Assembly (NCBI GenBank): GCA_963710735.1
Contig: CAVQBN010000021.1
Location: 90,091 to 154,090 of the forward strand
Length of the DNA: 64,000 nt
From: FEN-1297 sp963710735
GTDB lineage: Bacteria > Bacteroidota > Ignavibacteria > Ignavibacteriales > Ignavibacteriaceae
Direction: 5' to 3'
The notes under the pieces: model-generated
The model's database searches: none
What the model saw: the letters and a program-made list of their open reading frames with translations, nothing else
What the model was told of the DNA's origin: nothing
Made by a program: the position numbers and the translations under genes
Shown: positions 34,712 to 44,756 of the stretch, piece by piece
Position numbering within the stretch: the stretch's first letter is position 1
Layout of the letters: the number at the start of each line of letters is the position of its first letter

Positions 34712-36847
34712 ATGATAGGTAAAACAGTACTTCATTATAAAATTTTGGAAAAGCTCGGTGAGGGTGGAATGGGTGTCGTCTATAAAGCAGAGGACACTAA
34801 ACTAAAGCGTGAGGTTGCCATTAAATTTCTGCCTCATAACATTTCTGCAAACAAAGAAGAAAAACAAAGATTTGAAATTGAAGCACAAGCAGCGGCTGCA
34901 TTAAATCATCCTAACATTGCCACTATTCATGCTATAGAAGAATCAGAGAATCCCCAAGGGGGCGAAGAAGTTTTTATAGTAATGGAATATATAGAAGGGC
35001 AAGAATTAAAAGATATTATAGAGACGCATGGCAATGAGCATCTGACTTCGGATGAAGTAATCGATTATGCGGAACAGATCGCAAAGGGATTACAGGCAGC
35101 ACATCAAAAAGGAATAATACACCGGGATATAAAAAGCAGTAATATAATGCTAACGAAAACCGGTACAATTAAAATAATGGATTTCGGATTGGCAAAGGTA
35201 AGAGGGACAAGCCAGATAACAAAGTTTGGTACAACACTCGGAACAACCGCTTATATGTCACCTGAGCAAGCGAGAGGAGAGCACGTTGATACGCGCACTG
35301 ATATATGGTCATTGGGAGTAATTATATATGAATTACTCATGGGGAAATTTCCATTTAAAGGAGATTTTGAGCAGGCAGTAATATATTCAATCCTTAATGA
35401 AGAACCGGAATCAATTTTATTGAAAAAACCGGATGTGCCATTAAAGATTGAACAGATAACTATGAAAATGCTGGCAAAAAATATAGAACATCGATATCAA
35501 AGCGCTTCAGAGGTATTAAAAGACCTGGCGGATATAAAAGCTAAAAAGAGCGAAATTAGTTTAGAGAAAAAGACAATTGCCGTTCTGCCTTTCGAAAATA
35601 TTAGTCCTGACAAGGAAGCTGATTATTTTGCAGAAGGGCTTTCTGAAGAACTCATAACAAGTTTAGCTAAGATTAAAGAGATAGATCTGGTAGCGAGAAC
35701 CAATTCAATGCGATATAAAAATACTGAAAAAGACGTAAGAACAATAGGCAGAGAGTTAAGCGCACGCTATATTATGCAAGGAACAGTTAGGAAGTTTAAG
35801 GATGATTTACGAATATCTGTCCAATTGACCGATGTTTCCAGAGAAATTCAATTATGGGGAGAAACTTATAAAGGCAAAATCGCGGATATCTTTGATATAC
35901 AGGAAAAAGTTTCAAAAGAAATAATTGATGCACTAAGAGTTAATCTATCGCTCACTGAAAAAGTTGTACTTGAGAAGCGTGCAACTGTAAATGCTGAAGC
36001 GTTTGACCTCTATTTACGAGCCCGGGATTTCATGTATAGACTAAGTAAAAATAATATACAATTTGCTATTCAATTATTTAAGAAGGCAATTGAAAATGAT
36101 GTGCGTTATGCAAAAGCATATGCCGGACTTGGTGAGGCTTACACGTATTTATATATATACTTTGAAAGGAAAGCAGATATATTAGAGAAGGCAATTGAAT
36201 CCGGTTTGAAAGCCCTAACATATGACTCCTCTCTCTCAGAAGCGTATGCCACTCTTGCTCTAGCACATTACAATAAAAATCTTATTGATGAAGCTTTGAT
36301 ATCGGGGCAAAAAGCGGTTGAACTTGACCCGAACAATTACATAGGACTTTGGGTATTGGGAAGAATTTATCAAAGCACTGATCGTGATGAAGAAGCAATC
36401 CAACTACTTAAAAAAGTTATTTCATTGAATCCGGAATTTTATTCAGCATATATGGACTTACGACTTTGCTATGACAGATTGGGGAAAAAAGAAGAATATG
36501 ATAAATTACTTCAAACAACAATAGAGTTTTATCCAAGATTTTTATCCCAGCATCCTGATGATGCCCGAGCTCATATTCTTTATGCAACTGATTTAGCTCA
36601 AGTAGGTAAAATTGAAGAAGCAAAAGAAGAAGGGAAAAAAGCATTTGAATTGAGTCCAAATGATTCGGTTATGTTATATAATGTTGCATGTTTATACTCG
36701 CGTTTGGATGACAAAGTTTCGGCTATCGAGTATCTTAAAAATGCTCTTTCTGCCGGCTATTCAAATTATGAATGGATAAAACGGGATTCTGACTTTGATA
36801 ATATTCGTAATGAACAAGGCTACATTGAATTAATGAAAGGTAAATAA
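34712..36847 (+). CDS. Ser/Thr protein kinase 3 of the array (kinase-TolB-TPR)
   Basis: The 711-residue protein is like kinase 1 but intact. The kinase domain has Lys38, catalytic Asp139 and the loop TKFGTTLGTTAYMSPEQ. An insertion of about 8 residues before the hinge contains NPQGGEE; only kinase 4 shares it, which makes the two nearest relatives. The TolB-like domain is of the first subtype (PFENISPDKE, QLWGET). TPR repeats fill the C-terminal 300 residues. The 36-base gap to kinase 2 carries an AAGGATTAAGGA-type ribosome binding site. Confidence 0.93.
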   Translation: MIGKTVLHYKILEKLGEGGMGVVYKAEDTKLKREVAIKFLPHNISANKEEKQRFEIEAQAAAALNHPNIATIHAIEESENPQGGEEVFIVMEYIEGQELKDIIETHGNEHLTSDEVIDYAEQIAKGLQAAHQKGIIHRDIKSSNIMLTKTGTIKIMDFGLAKVRGTSQITKFGTTLGTTAYMSPEQARGEHVDTRTDIWSLGVIIYELLMGKFPFKGDFEQAVIYSILNEEPESILLKKPDVPLKIEQITMKMLAKNIEHRYQSASEVLKDLADIKAKKSEISLEKKTIAVLPFENISPDKEADYFAEGLSEELITSLAKIKEIDLVARTNSMRYKNTEKDVRTIGRELSARYIMQGTVRKFKDDLRISVQLTDVSREIQLWGETYKGKIADIFDIQEKVSKEIIDALRVNLSLTEKVVLEKRATVNAEAFDLYLRARDFMYRLSKNNIQFAIQLFKKAIENDVRYAKAYAGLGEAYTYLYIYFERKADILEKAIESGLKALTYDSSLSEAYATLALAHYNKNLIDEALISGQKAVELDPNNYIGLWVLGRIYQSTDRDEEAIQLLKKVISLNPEFYSAYMDLRLCYDRLGKKEEYDKLLQTTIEFYPRFLSQHPDDARAHILYATDLAQVGKIEEAKEEGKKAFELSPNDSVMLYNVACLYSRLDDKVSAIEYLKNALSAGYSNYEWIKRDSDFDNIRNEQGYIELMKGK

Positions 36848-36874
36848 ATTGAATTTTATAGTAAGGATAAACAA

Positions 36875-39010
36875 ATGATTGGTAAAAAAATTCTTCATTA
36901 TAAAATAATAGAGAAACTCGGCGAAGGCGGTATGGGTGTGGTATATAAGGCCGAGGACACAAAGCTTAAACGTGAAGTGGCTATAAAATTTCTGCCACAC
37001 CACATTTCAGCGAACAAAGAAGAGCGCCAGAGATTTGAAATTGAAGCCCAGGCCGCGGCAGCTCTTAATCATCCTAACATTGCAACTATTTATGCAATAG
37101 AGGAATCGGACAACCCCCAAGGGGGCAAGGAATCTTTTATAGTTATGGAATATATAGAGGGAAAGGAGTTAAAGAATATTATAGAGAAGCATAGCAATGC
37201 GTCTCTACCATTAGAAGAGGTAATTAATTATGTAACCCAAATAGCTGAAGGTTTACAAGCGGCTCATAAAAAAGGTATAACACACCGGGATATCAAAAGC
37301 AGCAACATAATGATAACGGAGTCTGGGATTGTAAAGGTAATGGATTTTGGATTGGCAAAAGTAAGAGGAACAAGTCAGATTACAAAGTTTGGTACAACAC
37401 TTGGAACGACCGCTTACATGTCGCCCGAACAAACCAGAGGAGAGCATGTAGATCACAGAACAGATATATGGTCTTTGGGTGTAATATTATATGAAATGCT
37501 GACGGGGAAAATGCCTTTCAAGGGAGATTTTGATCAGGCAGTAATATACTCAATACTTAATGAAGAACCTGAACGGGTATTATCAGTCAACAAAGAAATC
37601 CCGGTTAACTTAGATCAGATAATCGGGAAAATGCTGACCAAAGATCCAAATAGCCGATATCAAAATATGGATGATTTTTTAAAAGCTTTAAAAGATATCA
37701 ATGCTAAAAAAGCACAAGCCAACGATGATAACAAAACGATTGCAGTTTTACCATTTGATAATATCGGTTCTGATCAAGAAACAGACTATTTTGCTGAAGG
37801 ATTAGCCGAGGAGCTAATTATTAATCTTTCAAAATTAAAAGAAGTAAAAGTAGTTTCACGAACAAACTCTATGCGGTATAAAGGATCAGAAAAAGATATT
37901 AGTACTATAGGCAGGGAACTCGGTGCACGATATATAATGGAAGGAAGTGTTAGAAAATTCAGAGAGGATTTAAGAATTTCTATACAGCTAATTGATGTTT
38001 CAGTTGGACTTCAACTCTGGGGAGAAACCTATAAAGGCAAATTAGCAGATGTTTTTGATATTCAGGAAAAAGTAGCAAAGGAAATTGTTGAAGCTCTTAG
38101 ACTTAAACTTACACCTACCGAAAAAATTGTGTTGGAAAAGAGATCTACATTAAACGCCGAAGCATTTGATGTATATTTAAGAGCAAGAAACTTTTTGTAT
38201 AAACTTTCCAGTCATAACATCCAATTTGCAATTCAGTTATTCAAGAAATCAATCGAGATAGACGGACGTTATGCTTCCGGTTATGCCGGGCTAAGTGAAG
38301 CATATGCAGTTCAATATTTCTATTTTGAAAAAAACGAGGAATTATTGGATAAGTCAATTGATTCCGGCTTAAGAGCTTTGATGTATGACCCTTCTTTGTC
38401 GGAAGCATACGCCGCGCTCGCATTGGCTTATTATAATAAAAAATTAAATAATGAGGCTTTTACTGCAGGACAGAAAGCAATAGAACTTGACAGCAATAAT
38501 TATTCAGCTTATTGGCTGTTAGGAAGAATTTATCATGCAACCGACCGTGATAAAGAGGCTATTGAACTTTATAAAAAGGTAATCTCTTTGAATCCGGATT
38601 ATTATGTTGCTTACTCAGATCTTTGTGTCAGTTATGAAAGATTAGAAAATTTTGCGGAACAGAAATTAACTCTCGAAAAATTAATGGATGTTTATCCGCG
38701 ATACCTATCGCAGCATCCTGATGATGCCCGTGCTCATATATTTTATGCAATAGACTTAACTTTATCCGGGAAAATTGAGGAAGCCAAGGCAGAGGGTAAA
38801 AAAGCAATTCAACTAAGTCCGGATGATTCATTAATGTCTTACAATGTTGCTTGTTTATATTCCAGGTTAGGTGAAAAACAAACAGGGATAGAATATTTGG
38901 AGAAAGCAATAAAACAAGGCTACACAAACTATGAATGGTTAAAGAGGGATCCCGACCTTGAAAATATTCAGAATGAACCTGAGTTTATAAAACTTATGGA
39001 AGGGAAATAA
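36875..39010 (+). CDS. Ser/Thr protein kinase 4 of the array (kinase-TolB-TPR)
   Basis: The 711-residue protein has all kinase motifs (Lys38, His137-Arg-Asp, DFG, SPEQ) and the NPQGGKE insertion shared with kinase 3. Its TolB-like domain mixes the two subtypes: PFDNIGSDQETDYF and SRTNSMRYKG, then QLWGET, as if assembled from both lineages. A TPR tail and the final NEPEFIKLMEGK follow. Only 27 bases separate it from kinase 3, with a spacer similar to those before kinases 2 and 3. It is soluble. Confidence 0.93.
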   Translation: MIGKKILHYKIIEKLGEGGMGVVYKAEDTKLKREVAIKFLPHHISANKEERQRFEIEAQAAAALNHPNIATIYAIEESDNPQGGKESFIVMEYIEGKELKNIIEKHSNASLPLEEVINYVTQIAEGLQAAHKKGITHRDIKSSNIMITESGIVKVMDFGLAKVRGTSQITKFGTTLGTTAYMSPEQTRGEHVDHRTDIWSLGVILYEMLTGKMPFKGDFDQAVIYSILNEEPERVLSVNKEIPVNLDQIIGKMLTKDPNSRYQNMDDFLKALKDINAKKAQANDDNKTIAVLPFDNIGSDQETDYFAEGLAEELIINLSKLKEVKVVSRTNSMRYKGSEKDISTIGRELGARYIMEGSVRKFREDLRISIQLIDVSVGLQLWGETYKGKLADVFDIQEKVAKEIVEALRLKLTPTEKIVLEKRSTLNAEAFDVYLRARNFLYKLSSHNIQFAIQLFKKSIEIDGRYASGYAGLSEAYAVQYFYFEKNEELLDKSIDSGLRALMYDPSLSEAYAALALAYYNKKLNNEAFTAGQKAIELDSNNYSAYWLLGRIYHATDRDKEAIELYKKVISLNPDYYVAYSDLCVSYERLENFAEQKLTLEKLMDVYPRYLSQHPDDARAHIFYAIDLTLSGKIEEAKAEGKKAIQLSPDDSLMSYNVACLYSRLGEKQTGIEYLEKAIKQGYTNYEWLKRDPDLENIQNEPEFIKLMEGK

Positions 39011-39080
39011 TCTTAAGTAAAACATATTATTAATATAAATTAAATAATTAGAACAATTGATAATTAAATAGGCAAAATAA

Positions 39081-41219
39081 ATGGATAATGCAATCGGCAA
39101 AACAATTACACATTACAAGATAACTGAAAAATTAGGTGAAGGCGGGATGGGAGTTGTATACAAAGCGGAAGATTTAAAGCTTGGCAGAATGGTTGCAATA
39201 AAATTTTTACCATCGCATCTTGCTTCTTCTGAAGACAACAAAGCCAGGTTTATGAGAGAAGCAAAATCTGCTGCGGTTCTTAATCATCCGAATATTCTTA
39301 GCATTTACGAAATAGACGAAGAAGATTCGTCTCTTTTTTTAGTTATGGAATTTGTCGATGGAGAGACATTAAAAACCTACATACCAAAGGTAACCAAAGG
39401 GACGGGCTTACCAGTTGCTCAAGCAATTGAATGGATTGAGCAAATTGCAATCGGACTAAAAACCGCACATGATATGAATATTATTCATCGAGATATAAAG
39501 ACTGAAAATATAATGATTACTAAAGACGGCAGATTGAAAATAATGGATTTTGGTCTTGCCAAACTAAAGGATCATACCGGTATAACGAAAGCAGGAACAT
39601 CTCTTGGAACATTATCTTATATGGCGCCCGAACAGGCCCATGGAATGCCTGCAGATAACAGATCAGATATTTGGTCATTGGGAGTAGTTTCCTACGAAAT
39701 ATTAACCGGAGAACTTCCTTTCAAGTCAGAACATGAAGCAGGATTATTTTATATAATAGCAAATGAAGCTCCGGCTGCTCCAAATATGCTTAATAAAAAA
39801 GTTCCACACCAGATAGATGCAGTTGTAATGAAAATGCTTGAGAAAGAACCGGAAAAAAGATTTCAAACTGTTGATGAATTAATTAAAACATTAAATGACA
39901 TTAAGAACGACATCCAGAGTGCTGTAAGCAGTGAGAAAGAAAAAGCAATTGTAGTTTTGCCCTTTGATAATATTAGTCCGGATACCGACAGCGATTATTT
40001 TACGGATGGATTAACCGAGGAACTTATTGCAAATCTTTCACGGTTAAAAAATATCAGATTAGTACCAAGAACTACATCAATGAGATATAAGGGAACGAAT
40101 AAAGATATTAAAACAATCGGCAGAGAATTAGGAACAAGATATATACTTGCCGGCAGCGTGAGGAAATTTCAGGATAATCTCCGGATAACTGTTGAACTGA
40201 TTGATGTAGATAAGGATTCGCAGCTTTGGGCAGAAACATTTAAAGGAAAGTTAGCCGACGTGTTTGATATTCAGGAAAGAGTATCTAAAGAAATTGTTGA
40301 TGCGCTTCGACTAAAATTATCGCCTACGGAAAAAGTTGTTCTTGAAAAACGTTCTACTTTAAATGCCGAGGCTTTTGATTTGTATTTACGAGCAAGAGAT
40401 TTTCTATATAGAATGACGAAAACAAATATTCACTTTGCTATTCAGCTTTTCCAAAAAGCTATTGAAGTTGATCCACGATATGCATCAGCCTATGCGGGCT
40501 TAAGTGAATCTTATGCTTATTTATTTCTGTATTTCGAAAGGAATAAAATATTACTGGATAAAGCTATAGAAGCAAGTTTAAAAGCTATGATGTACGACGC
40601 CACGCTTTCTGAAGCGTATGCGGCGCTTGCTCTTGCTCATTATAACGGAAATAACTTTGGAGAGGCAACTACAGCGGGTGAAAAAGCAGTTGAACTCGAT
40701 CCAAATAATTTTACAGGAATTTGGACACTTGGAAGAATTTATCATAGCACCGACAGAGATAAAGAAGCAATCGAATTATATAAGAAAGTAATAAGTCTGA
40801 ATCCCGATTTTTATTCTGCTTACCTTGACTTGCGTTCCAGCTATGAAAGATTGGGAATGAAAGAAGAATATGAAAAGACTCTTCATGGAGCTTTAGAATT
40901 ATATCCAAGATATTTATCCCAGCATCCAGATGACGCACGTGCTCATATCCTTTACGCGACAGATTTAGCCCAGGTCGGTAAAATAGAGGAGGCAAAAATT
41001 GAAGGCGCAAAGGCATTAGAATTAAGCCCGGATGACGCACTGATGCAATACAATGGCGCCTGCTTTTATGCGCGTATGGGAGAAAGCAAACAAGCAATTG
41101 ATTATTTACGTAAAGCTATAACAACCGGCTGGGAAAATTTTGAATGGATGAAACGAGACACAGATTTGGATTCAATAAGAAATGAACCCGAATATTTGAA
41201 ATTGGTAGAAGGTAAATAG
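39081..41219 (+). CDS. Ser/Thr protein kinase 5 of the array (kinase-TolB-TPR)
   Basis: The 712-residue protein belongs with kinase 6 to a second kinase-domain subtype: catalytic loop HRDIKTEN, activation loop ITKAGTSLGTLSYMAPEQ, then PADNRSDIWSLG and EHEAGLFYIIANEAP. The catalytic Lys is at 41, because the N-terminus is three residues longer (MDNAIGKT). The TolB-like domain is of the second subtype. The TPR half, in contrast, is close to kinases 3 and 4 (YLSQHPDDARAHILYATDLAQ), which is a sign of exchange between paralogues. No membrane segment. Confidence 0.93.
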   Translation: MDNAIGKTITHYKITEKLGEGGMGVVYKAEDLKLGRMVAIKFLPSHLASSEDNKARFMREAKSAAVLNHPNILSIYEIDEEDSSLFLVMEFVDGETLKTYIPKVTKGTGLPVAQAIEWIEQIAIGLKTAHDMNIIHRDIKTENIMITKDGRLKIMDFGLAKLKDHTGITKAGTSLGTLSYMAPEQAHGMPADNRSDIWSLGVVSYEILTGELPFKSEHEAGLFYIIANEAPAAPNMLNKKVPHQIDAVVMKMLEKEPEKRFQTVDELIKTLNDIKNDIQSAVSSEKEKAIVVLPFDNISPDTDSDYFTDGLTEELIANLSRLKNIRLVPRTTSMRYKGTNKDIKTIGRELGTRYILAGSVRKFQDNLRITVELIDVDKDSQLWAETFKGKLADVFDIQERVSKEIVDALRLKLSPTEKVVLEKRSTLNAEAFDLYLRARDFLYRMTKTNIHFAIQLFQKAIEVDPRYASAYAGLSESYAYLFLYFERNKILLDKAIEASLKAMMYDATLSEAYAALALAHYNGNNFGEATTAGEKAVELDPNNFTGIWTLGRIYHSTDRDKEAIELYKKVISLNPDFYSAYLDLRSSYERLGMKEEYEKTLHGALELYPRYLSQHPDDARAHILYATDLAQVGKIEEAKIEGAKALELSPDDALMQYNGACFYARMGESKQAIDYLRKAITTGWENFEWMKRDTDLDSIRNEPEYLKLVEGK

Positions 41220-41277
41220 AAAAGTATATAAATCCTTTGTAAAAAATATTCAATGAAAAATATGGAAAGGCAATACA

Positions 41278-43416
41278 ATGGCTGATATGGCTGGGAAAAC
41301 AATTTCTCATTACAAAATACAAAGTAAAATAGGTGAAGGGGGTATGGGTGTAGTTTATAAGGCAGAAGACATGAAGTTAGGCAGAACCGTTGCAATAAAG
41401 TTCTTACCACCGCATCTTGCTTCTGCAGCAGAAAACAAATCAAGGTTTCTTCAAGAAGCAAAAGCCGCAGCCGCATTAAATCATCCGAATATTTTAAGTA
41501 TTTATGAAATAGATGAACAGGACGGATCATTATTTATTGTGATGGAATATATTGAAGGGGAAACGTTAAAATCTTACATTGCTAATATTAAATCAGGTTC
41601 CGGTATACCATTCAATAAAGCAACAGAATGGCTGGTTCAGATAAGCCTTGGATTAAAAGCTGCTCATGATAAGAATATAATTCACCGCGATATTAAAAGT
41701 GAAAATATCATGATGACAAAAGACGGTCAACTAAAAATAATGGATTTCGGATTAGCAAAACTGCAGGGAAGTTCCGGTTTAACAAAAACCGGTACTTCGC
41801 TTGGAACTCTTTCCTATATGTCGCCTGAACAGGCACAAGGTTTGGCTGCGGATAATCGTTCTGATATTTGGTCGCTTGGAGTTGTCTTCTATGAAATGCT
41901 CACCGGTGAGACTTTATTTAAAGCCGAACATGAAGCAGCTTTATTATATCTTATAGTAAATGAGGATCCACCTGCCCCGAGTTTACTTGACCGAAAAATT
42001 CCACATCAATTAGATATGGTCGTTCAAAAAATGCTGATAAAAGATCCTGCAAAAAGATATCAAAATGCAGCAGAAGTTATTCAAGCTCTTGAAGACACTA
42101 AAACAGAAATTGAAAAATCTTCTAAAGAAATAAAGAAGAAAGCAATAGCAGTTTTACCTTTCGATAACATAAGCTCAGACAAAGAGAATGAATATTTCGG
42201 AGATGGATTAACTGAAGAACTGATTGCTAATTTGTCGAGACTTAAAGAGATGCGAGTTATTTCCAGAACAACCACGATGCAGTATAAAGATACTAAGAAG
42301 GATATTAAAACTATTGGAAAAGAATTAGGTGCAAGATATATAATGGAAGGTAGTGTTAGAAAATTCCATGATGATTTAAGGATAACAGCACAGTTAATCG
42401 ATGTTGAAAGCGACGAACAACTATGGGCAGAAACATATAAAGGAAAGCTTGCCGATATTTTTGATATCCAGGAAAAAGTAGCAAAGCAGATCGTAGATGC
42501 TTTAATGGTGAAATTGACTCCTACGGAAAAAGTGGAATTAACAAAACGACCGACATTAAACGCTGAAGCTTACGATTATAATTTACGCGCAAGGAATTAT
42601 CTATACAGGCAATCAAAGAACAATATACAATTCGCAATTCAATTTTTTGAAAAAGCTATAACCCTTGACTCGCGCTACGCCGAAGCATATGCTGGTATGG
42701 CTGAGGCATATGCCATACGATACGCCTACTTTGAACGAAAAGATACATGGCTGGATAAAGCCTTAGAGTTAAGTTTAAAAGCCATAATGTACGATTCAAC
42801 TCTTTCCGAAGCTTATGCAGCGTTGGGCCTTTCCTATTTCTATAAAGGTACATTTGATGAAGCATTAGTTGCAGTTCAAAAAGCTCTTTCACTTGATCCG
42901 AATAACTTTTTCGGGTATTGGATTCTGGGAAGAATTTATTTCACAACAGACAAGGACAAAGAGGCAATTGAACCTCTTAAAAAAGTAATTGAACTTAATC
43001 CTGAGTTTTATTCAGCTTATATCGACTTGAGAATGGTTTATGAAAAATTGGGAGATAAAGATAATCTAAATGAAATCATCAAAACCACTCTTGATTTCTT
43101 CCAACAATATTTAGAACAAAACCCTGATGATGGAAGAGCGAGAATATTATATGCCAGTGCGCTTTTATTTGTTGAAAAGATTGAAGATGCAAAAAAAGAA
43201 ACTGCCATGGCTTTGGAATTAAGTCCTAATGACAACGTAATGCTGTATAATGCGGTTTGTCTGTACTCAAGGATAGACGACAAGAAACGGGCAATTGAAA
43301 CTCTGCGAACTATTATCGCATCCGGTTTTGAACATTACGATTGGATCAAAAGAGACCCAGATCTTGACAATTTAAGGACCGAACCGGAATACTTAGAGCT
43401 AATGAAAGATAAATAG
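41278..43416 (+). CDS. Ser/Thr protein kinase 6 of the array (kinase-TolB-TPR)
   Basis: The 712-residue protein is the sister of kinase 5 in its kinase domain (HRDIKSEN, LTKTGTSLGTLSYMSPEQ, AADNRSDIWSLG) and has the second-subtype TolB-like domain (SDKENEYFGDGLTEEL, DDLRITAQLIDVESD). TPR repeats and a NLRTEPEYLELMKDK tail follow. It ends four bases before the small conserved gene at 43421, so the two are very likely co-transcribed. The terminator at 43828 ends this first part of the array. Confidence 0.93.
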   Translation: MADMAGKTISHYKIQSKIGEGGMGVVYKAEDMKLGRTVAIKFLPPHLASAAENKSRFLQEAKAAAALNHPNILSIYEIDEQDGSLFIVMEYIEGETLKSYIANIKSGSGIPFNKATEWLVQISLGLKAAHDKNIIHRDIKSENIMMTKDGQLKIMDFGLAKLQGSSGLTKTGTSLGTLSYMSPEQAQGLAADNRSDIWSLGVVFYEMLTGETLFKAEHEAALLYLIVNEDPPAPSLLDRKIPHQLDMVVQKMLIKDPAKRYQNAAEVIQALEDTKTEIEKSSKEIKKKAIAVLPFDNISSDKENEYFGDGLTEELIANLSRLKEMRVISRTTTMQYKDTKKDIKTIGKELGARYIMEGSVRKFHDDLRITAQLIDVESDEQLWAETYKGKLADIFDIQEKVAKQIVDALMVKLTPTEKVELTKRPTLNAEAYDYNLRARNYLYRQSKNNIQFAIQFFEKAITLDSRYAEAYAGMAEAYAIRYAYFERKDTWLDKALELSLKAIMYDSTLSEAYAALGLSYFYKGTFDEALVAVQKALSLDPNNFFGYWILGRIYFTTDKDKEAIEPLKKVIELNPEFYSAYIDLRMVYEKLGDKDNLNEIIKTTLDFFQQYLEQNPDDGRARILYASALLFVEKIEDAKKETAMALELSPNDNVMLYNAVCLYSRIDDKKRAIETLRTIIASGFEHYDWIKRDPDLDNLRTEPEYLELMKDK

Positions 43417-43420
43417 GAAT

Positions 43421-43759
43421 ATGAATTATGAATTAAAAAATATGGTGGAACAGGCGGATAAGCTGCACCAGGTTAGGAAAAAAGATTTGCAGCCCGGCGA
43501 TGAAGTTAAATTGAGAACGAGAAATTCTATATACTCAATTAGAGTGGATGAAGATGGAAGCTATATAGTTTCGGGGGGATGGTTTGATAAGATGGCGATA
43601 TCTCCGGTTAAAACAACAATAACAGGATGTACCTGGGGCGGAAGCGTAATTAAGACAGATATAGTTGCTGCATGCGGATTATTTTTAGAATTTGGTAATC
43701 GTCTGTTGACGAGTACAATACAAGAAATTATATACTTCCCGAGAAGTATAAAAAACTGA
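43421..43759 (+). CDS. Conserved hypothetical small protein inside the kinase array
   Basis: The 112-residue protein has no signal peptide or membrane segment. The core looks all-beta: VKLRTRNSIYSIRV, SYIVSGGWFD, then TGCTWGGSVIKTDIVAACGLFLEFGNR and TSTIQEIIYF. The strongly patterned WGGSxIKxD and LEFGNR segments look like those of a widespread uncharacterised family, but I cannot name it. It starts four bases after the stop of kinase 6, so it is expressed with the kinases. It may be a substrate or modulator, or an unrelated passenger. Confidence 0.7.
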   Translation: MNYELKNMVEQADKLHQVRKKDLQPGDEVKLRTRNSIYSIRVDEDGSYIVSGGWFDKMAISPVKTTITGCTWGGSVIKTDIVAACGLFLEFGNRLLTSTIQEIIYFPRSIKN

Positions 43760-43780
43760 TGGTCCGGCGGATCCGGACCA
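43760..43780 (+). terminator. GC-rich hairpin directly after the small gene
   Basis: TGGTCCGG and CCGGACCA pair around five bases, starting immediately after the TGA. There is no T run; a second, canonical terminator follows at 43828. Confidence 0.5.
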
Positions 43781-43827
43781 AACTAATTAAACAAATTTCA
43801 TTTAATAATAAATCATTTTGAATTTAG

Positions 43828-43858
43828 AAAGGAAATCATTGCTGATTCCTTTTTTATT
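43828..43858 (+). terminator. Rho-independent terminator within the kinase array
   Basis: AAAGGAAATC (43828-43837) pairs with GATTCCTTT (one bulge, six-base loop), followed by a T run. It divides the array into at least two transcription units: kinases 1-6 plus the small gene, and kinase 7 onwards. Confidence 0.7.
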
Positions 43859-43899
43859 TATATTACCTAAATACCCTGACATTTAATTGAGGTGGAATT

Positions 43900-44685
43900 A
43901 TGACCGGTGAAAATATTCTTCATTATAAAATTATCGAAAAACTGGGTGAAGGTGGAATGGGTGTAGTTTATAAAGCTGAAGACGCAAAACTAAAACGTGA
44001 GGTTGCAATAAAGTTTTTACCGCATCATGTTTTAACTAATGCCGAAGAAAAACAGCGCTTTCAAATAGAAGCACAGGCAGCTGCTGCGCTTAATCACCCA
44101 AATATAACAACTATATACTCAATCGAAGAATCAAATAACGATATCTTCATAGTTATGGAATATATAGACGGTGTTGAATTAAAGGAGAAAATAAACAAAG
44201 CGATTTTACCGATTGATGAATCAATAAAAATCATTGAACAGATAGGTGAAGGATTAAAAGCAGCACATCAAAAAGGAATAACACATAGAGATATTAAAAG
44301 CAGTAATGTTATGATAACCCAATCCGGACAGATTAAAATAATGGACTTCGGACTTGCCAAGGTAAAAGGAGTATCACATATAACAAAAATGGGAACCACA
44401 TTAGGAACAACTGCTTATATGTCGCCTGAGCAAGCAAGGGGTGAACATGTTGATAAGAGAACTGATATTTGGTCATTGGGTGTAATCGCATTTGAATTAT
44501 TAACTGGTAAATTGCCTCATGCGGGTGAATTCGAGCAGGCAATTATTTACTCAATATTAAATGAAGAGCCGAAATCGCCGGCGTCAATAAGAAAAGATGT
44601 GCCGCTAAAGCTCGAACAAATTACTATGAAAATGCTTAAGCAAGAAACAAAGAATCCAGGTACCAGGATATCTCTGAGTTATTAA
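43900..44685 (+). CDS. Ser/Thr protein kinase 7 of the array, kinase domain of a frameshifted gene
   Basis: The 261-residue open frame covers almost the whole kinase domain: GEGGMG, VAIK, HRDIKSSNVM, DFG, ITKMGTTLGTTAYMSPEQ. It runs into a stop at 44685 because of a shift near 44645-44655. If two bases (for example CC) are removed, the frame continues as KNRYQDISELLSDLNELK, with exactly the spacing seen in paralogues. The first 180 residues are nearly identical to those of kinase 8. A TTGAGGTGG ribosome binding site and a terminator upstream mark this as the start of the second transcription unit. Confidence 0.85.
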   Translation: MTGENILHYKIIEKLGEGGMGVVYKAEDAKLKREVAIKFLPHHVLTNAEEKQRFQIEAQAAAALNHPNITTIYSIEESNNDIFIVMEYIDGVELKEKINKAILPIDESIKIIEQIGEGLKAAHQKGITHRDIKSSNVMITQSGQIKIMDFGLAKVKGVSHITKMGTTLGTTAYMSPEQARGEHVDKRTDIWSLGVIAFELLTGKLPHAGEFEQAIIYSILNEEPKSPASIRKDVPLKLEQITMKMLKQETKNPGTRISLSY

Positions 44686-44756
44686 GCGACTTAAATGAAT
44701 TAAAGTTTAATGGTAAGAACTCGAATAAAAATGAAGACAAAAAGACAATAGCAGTT

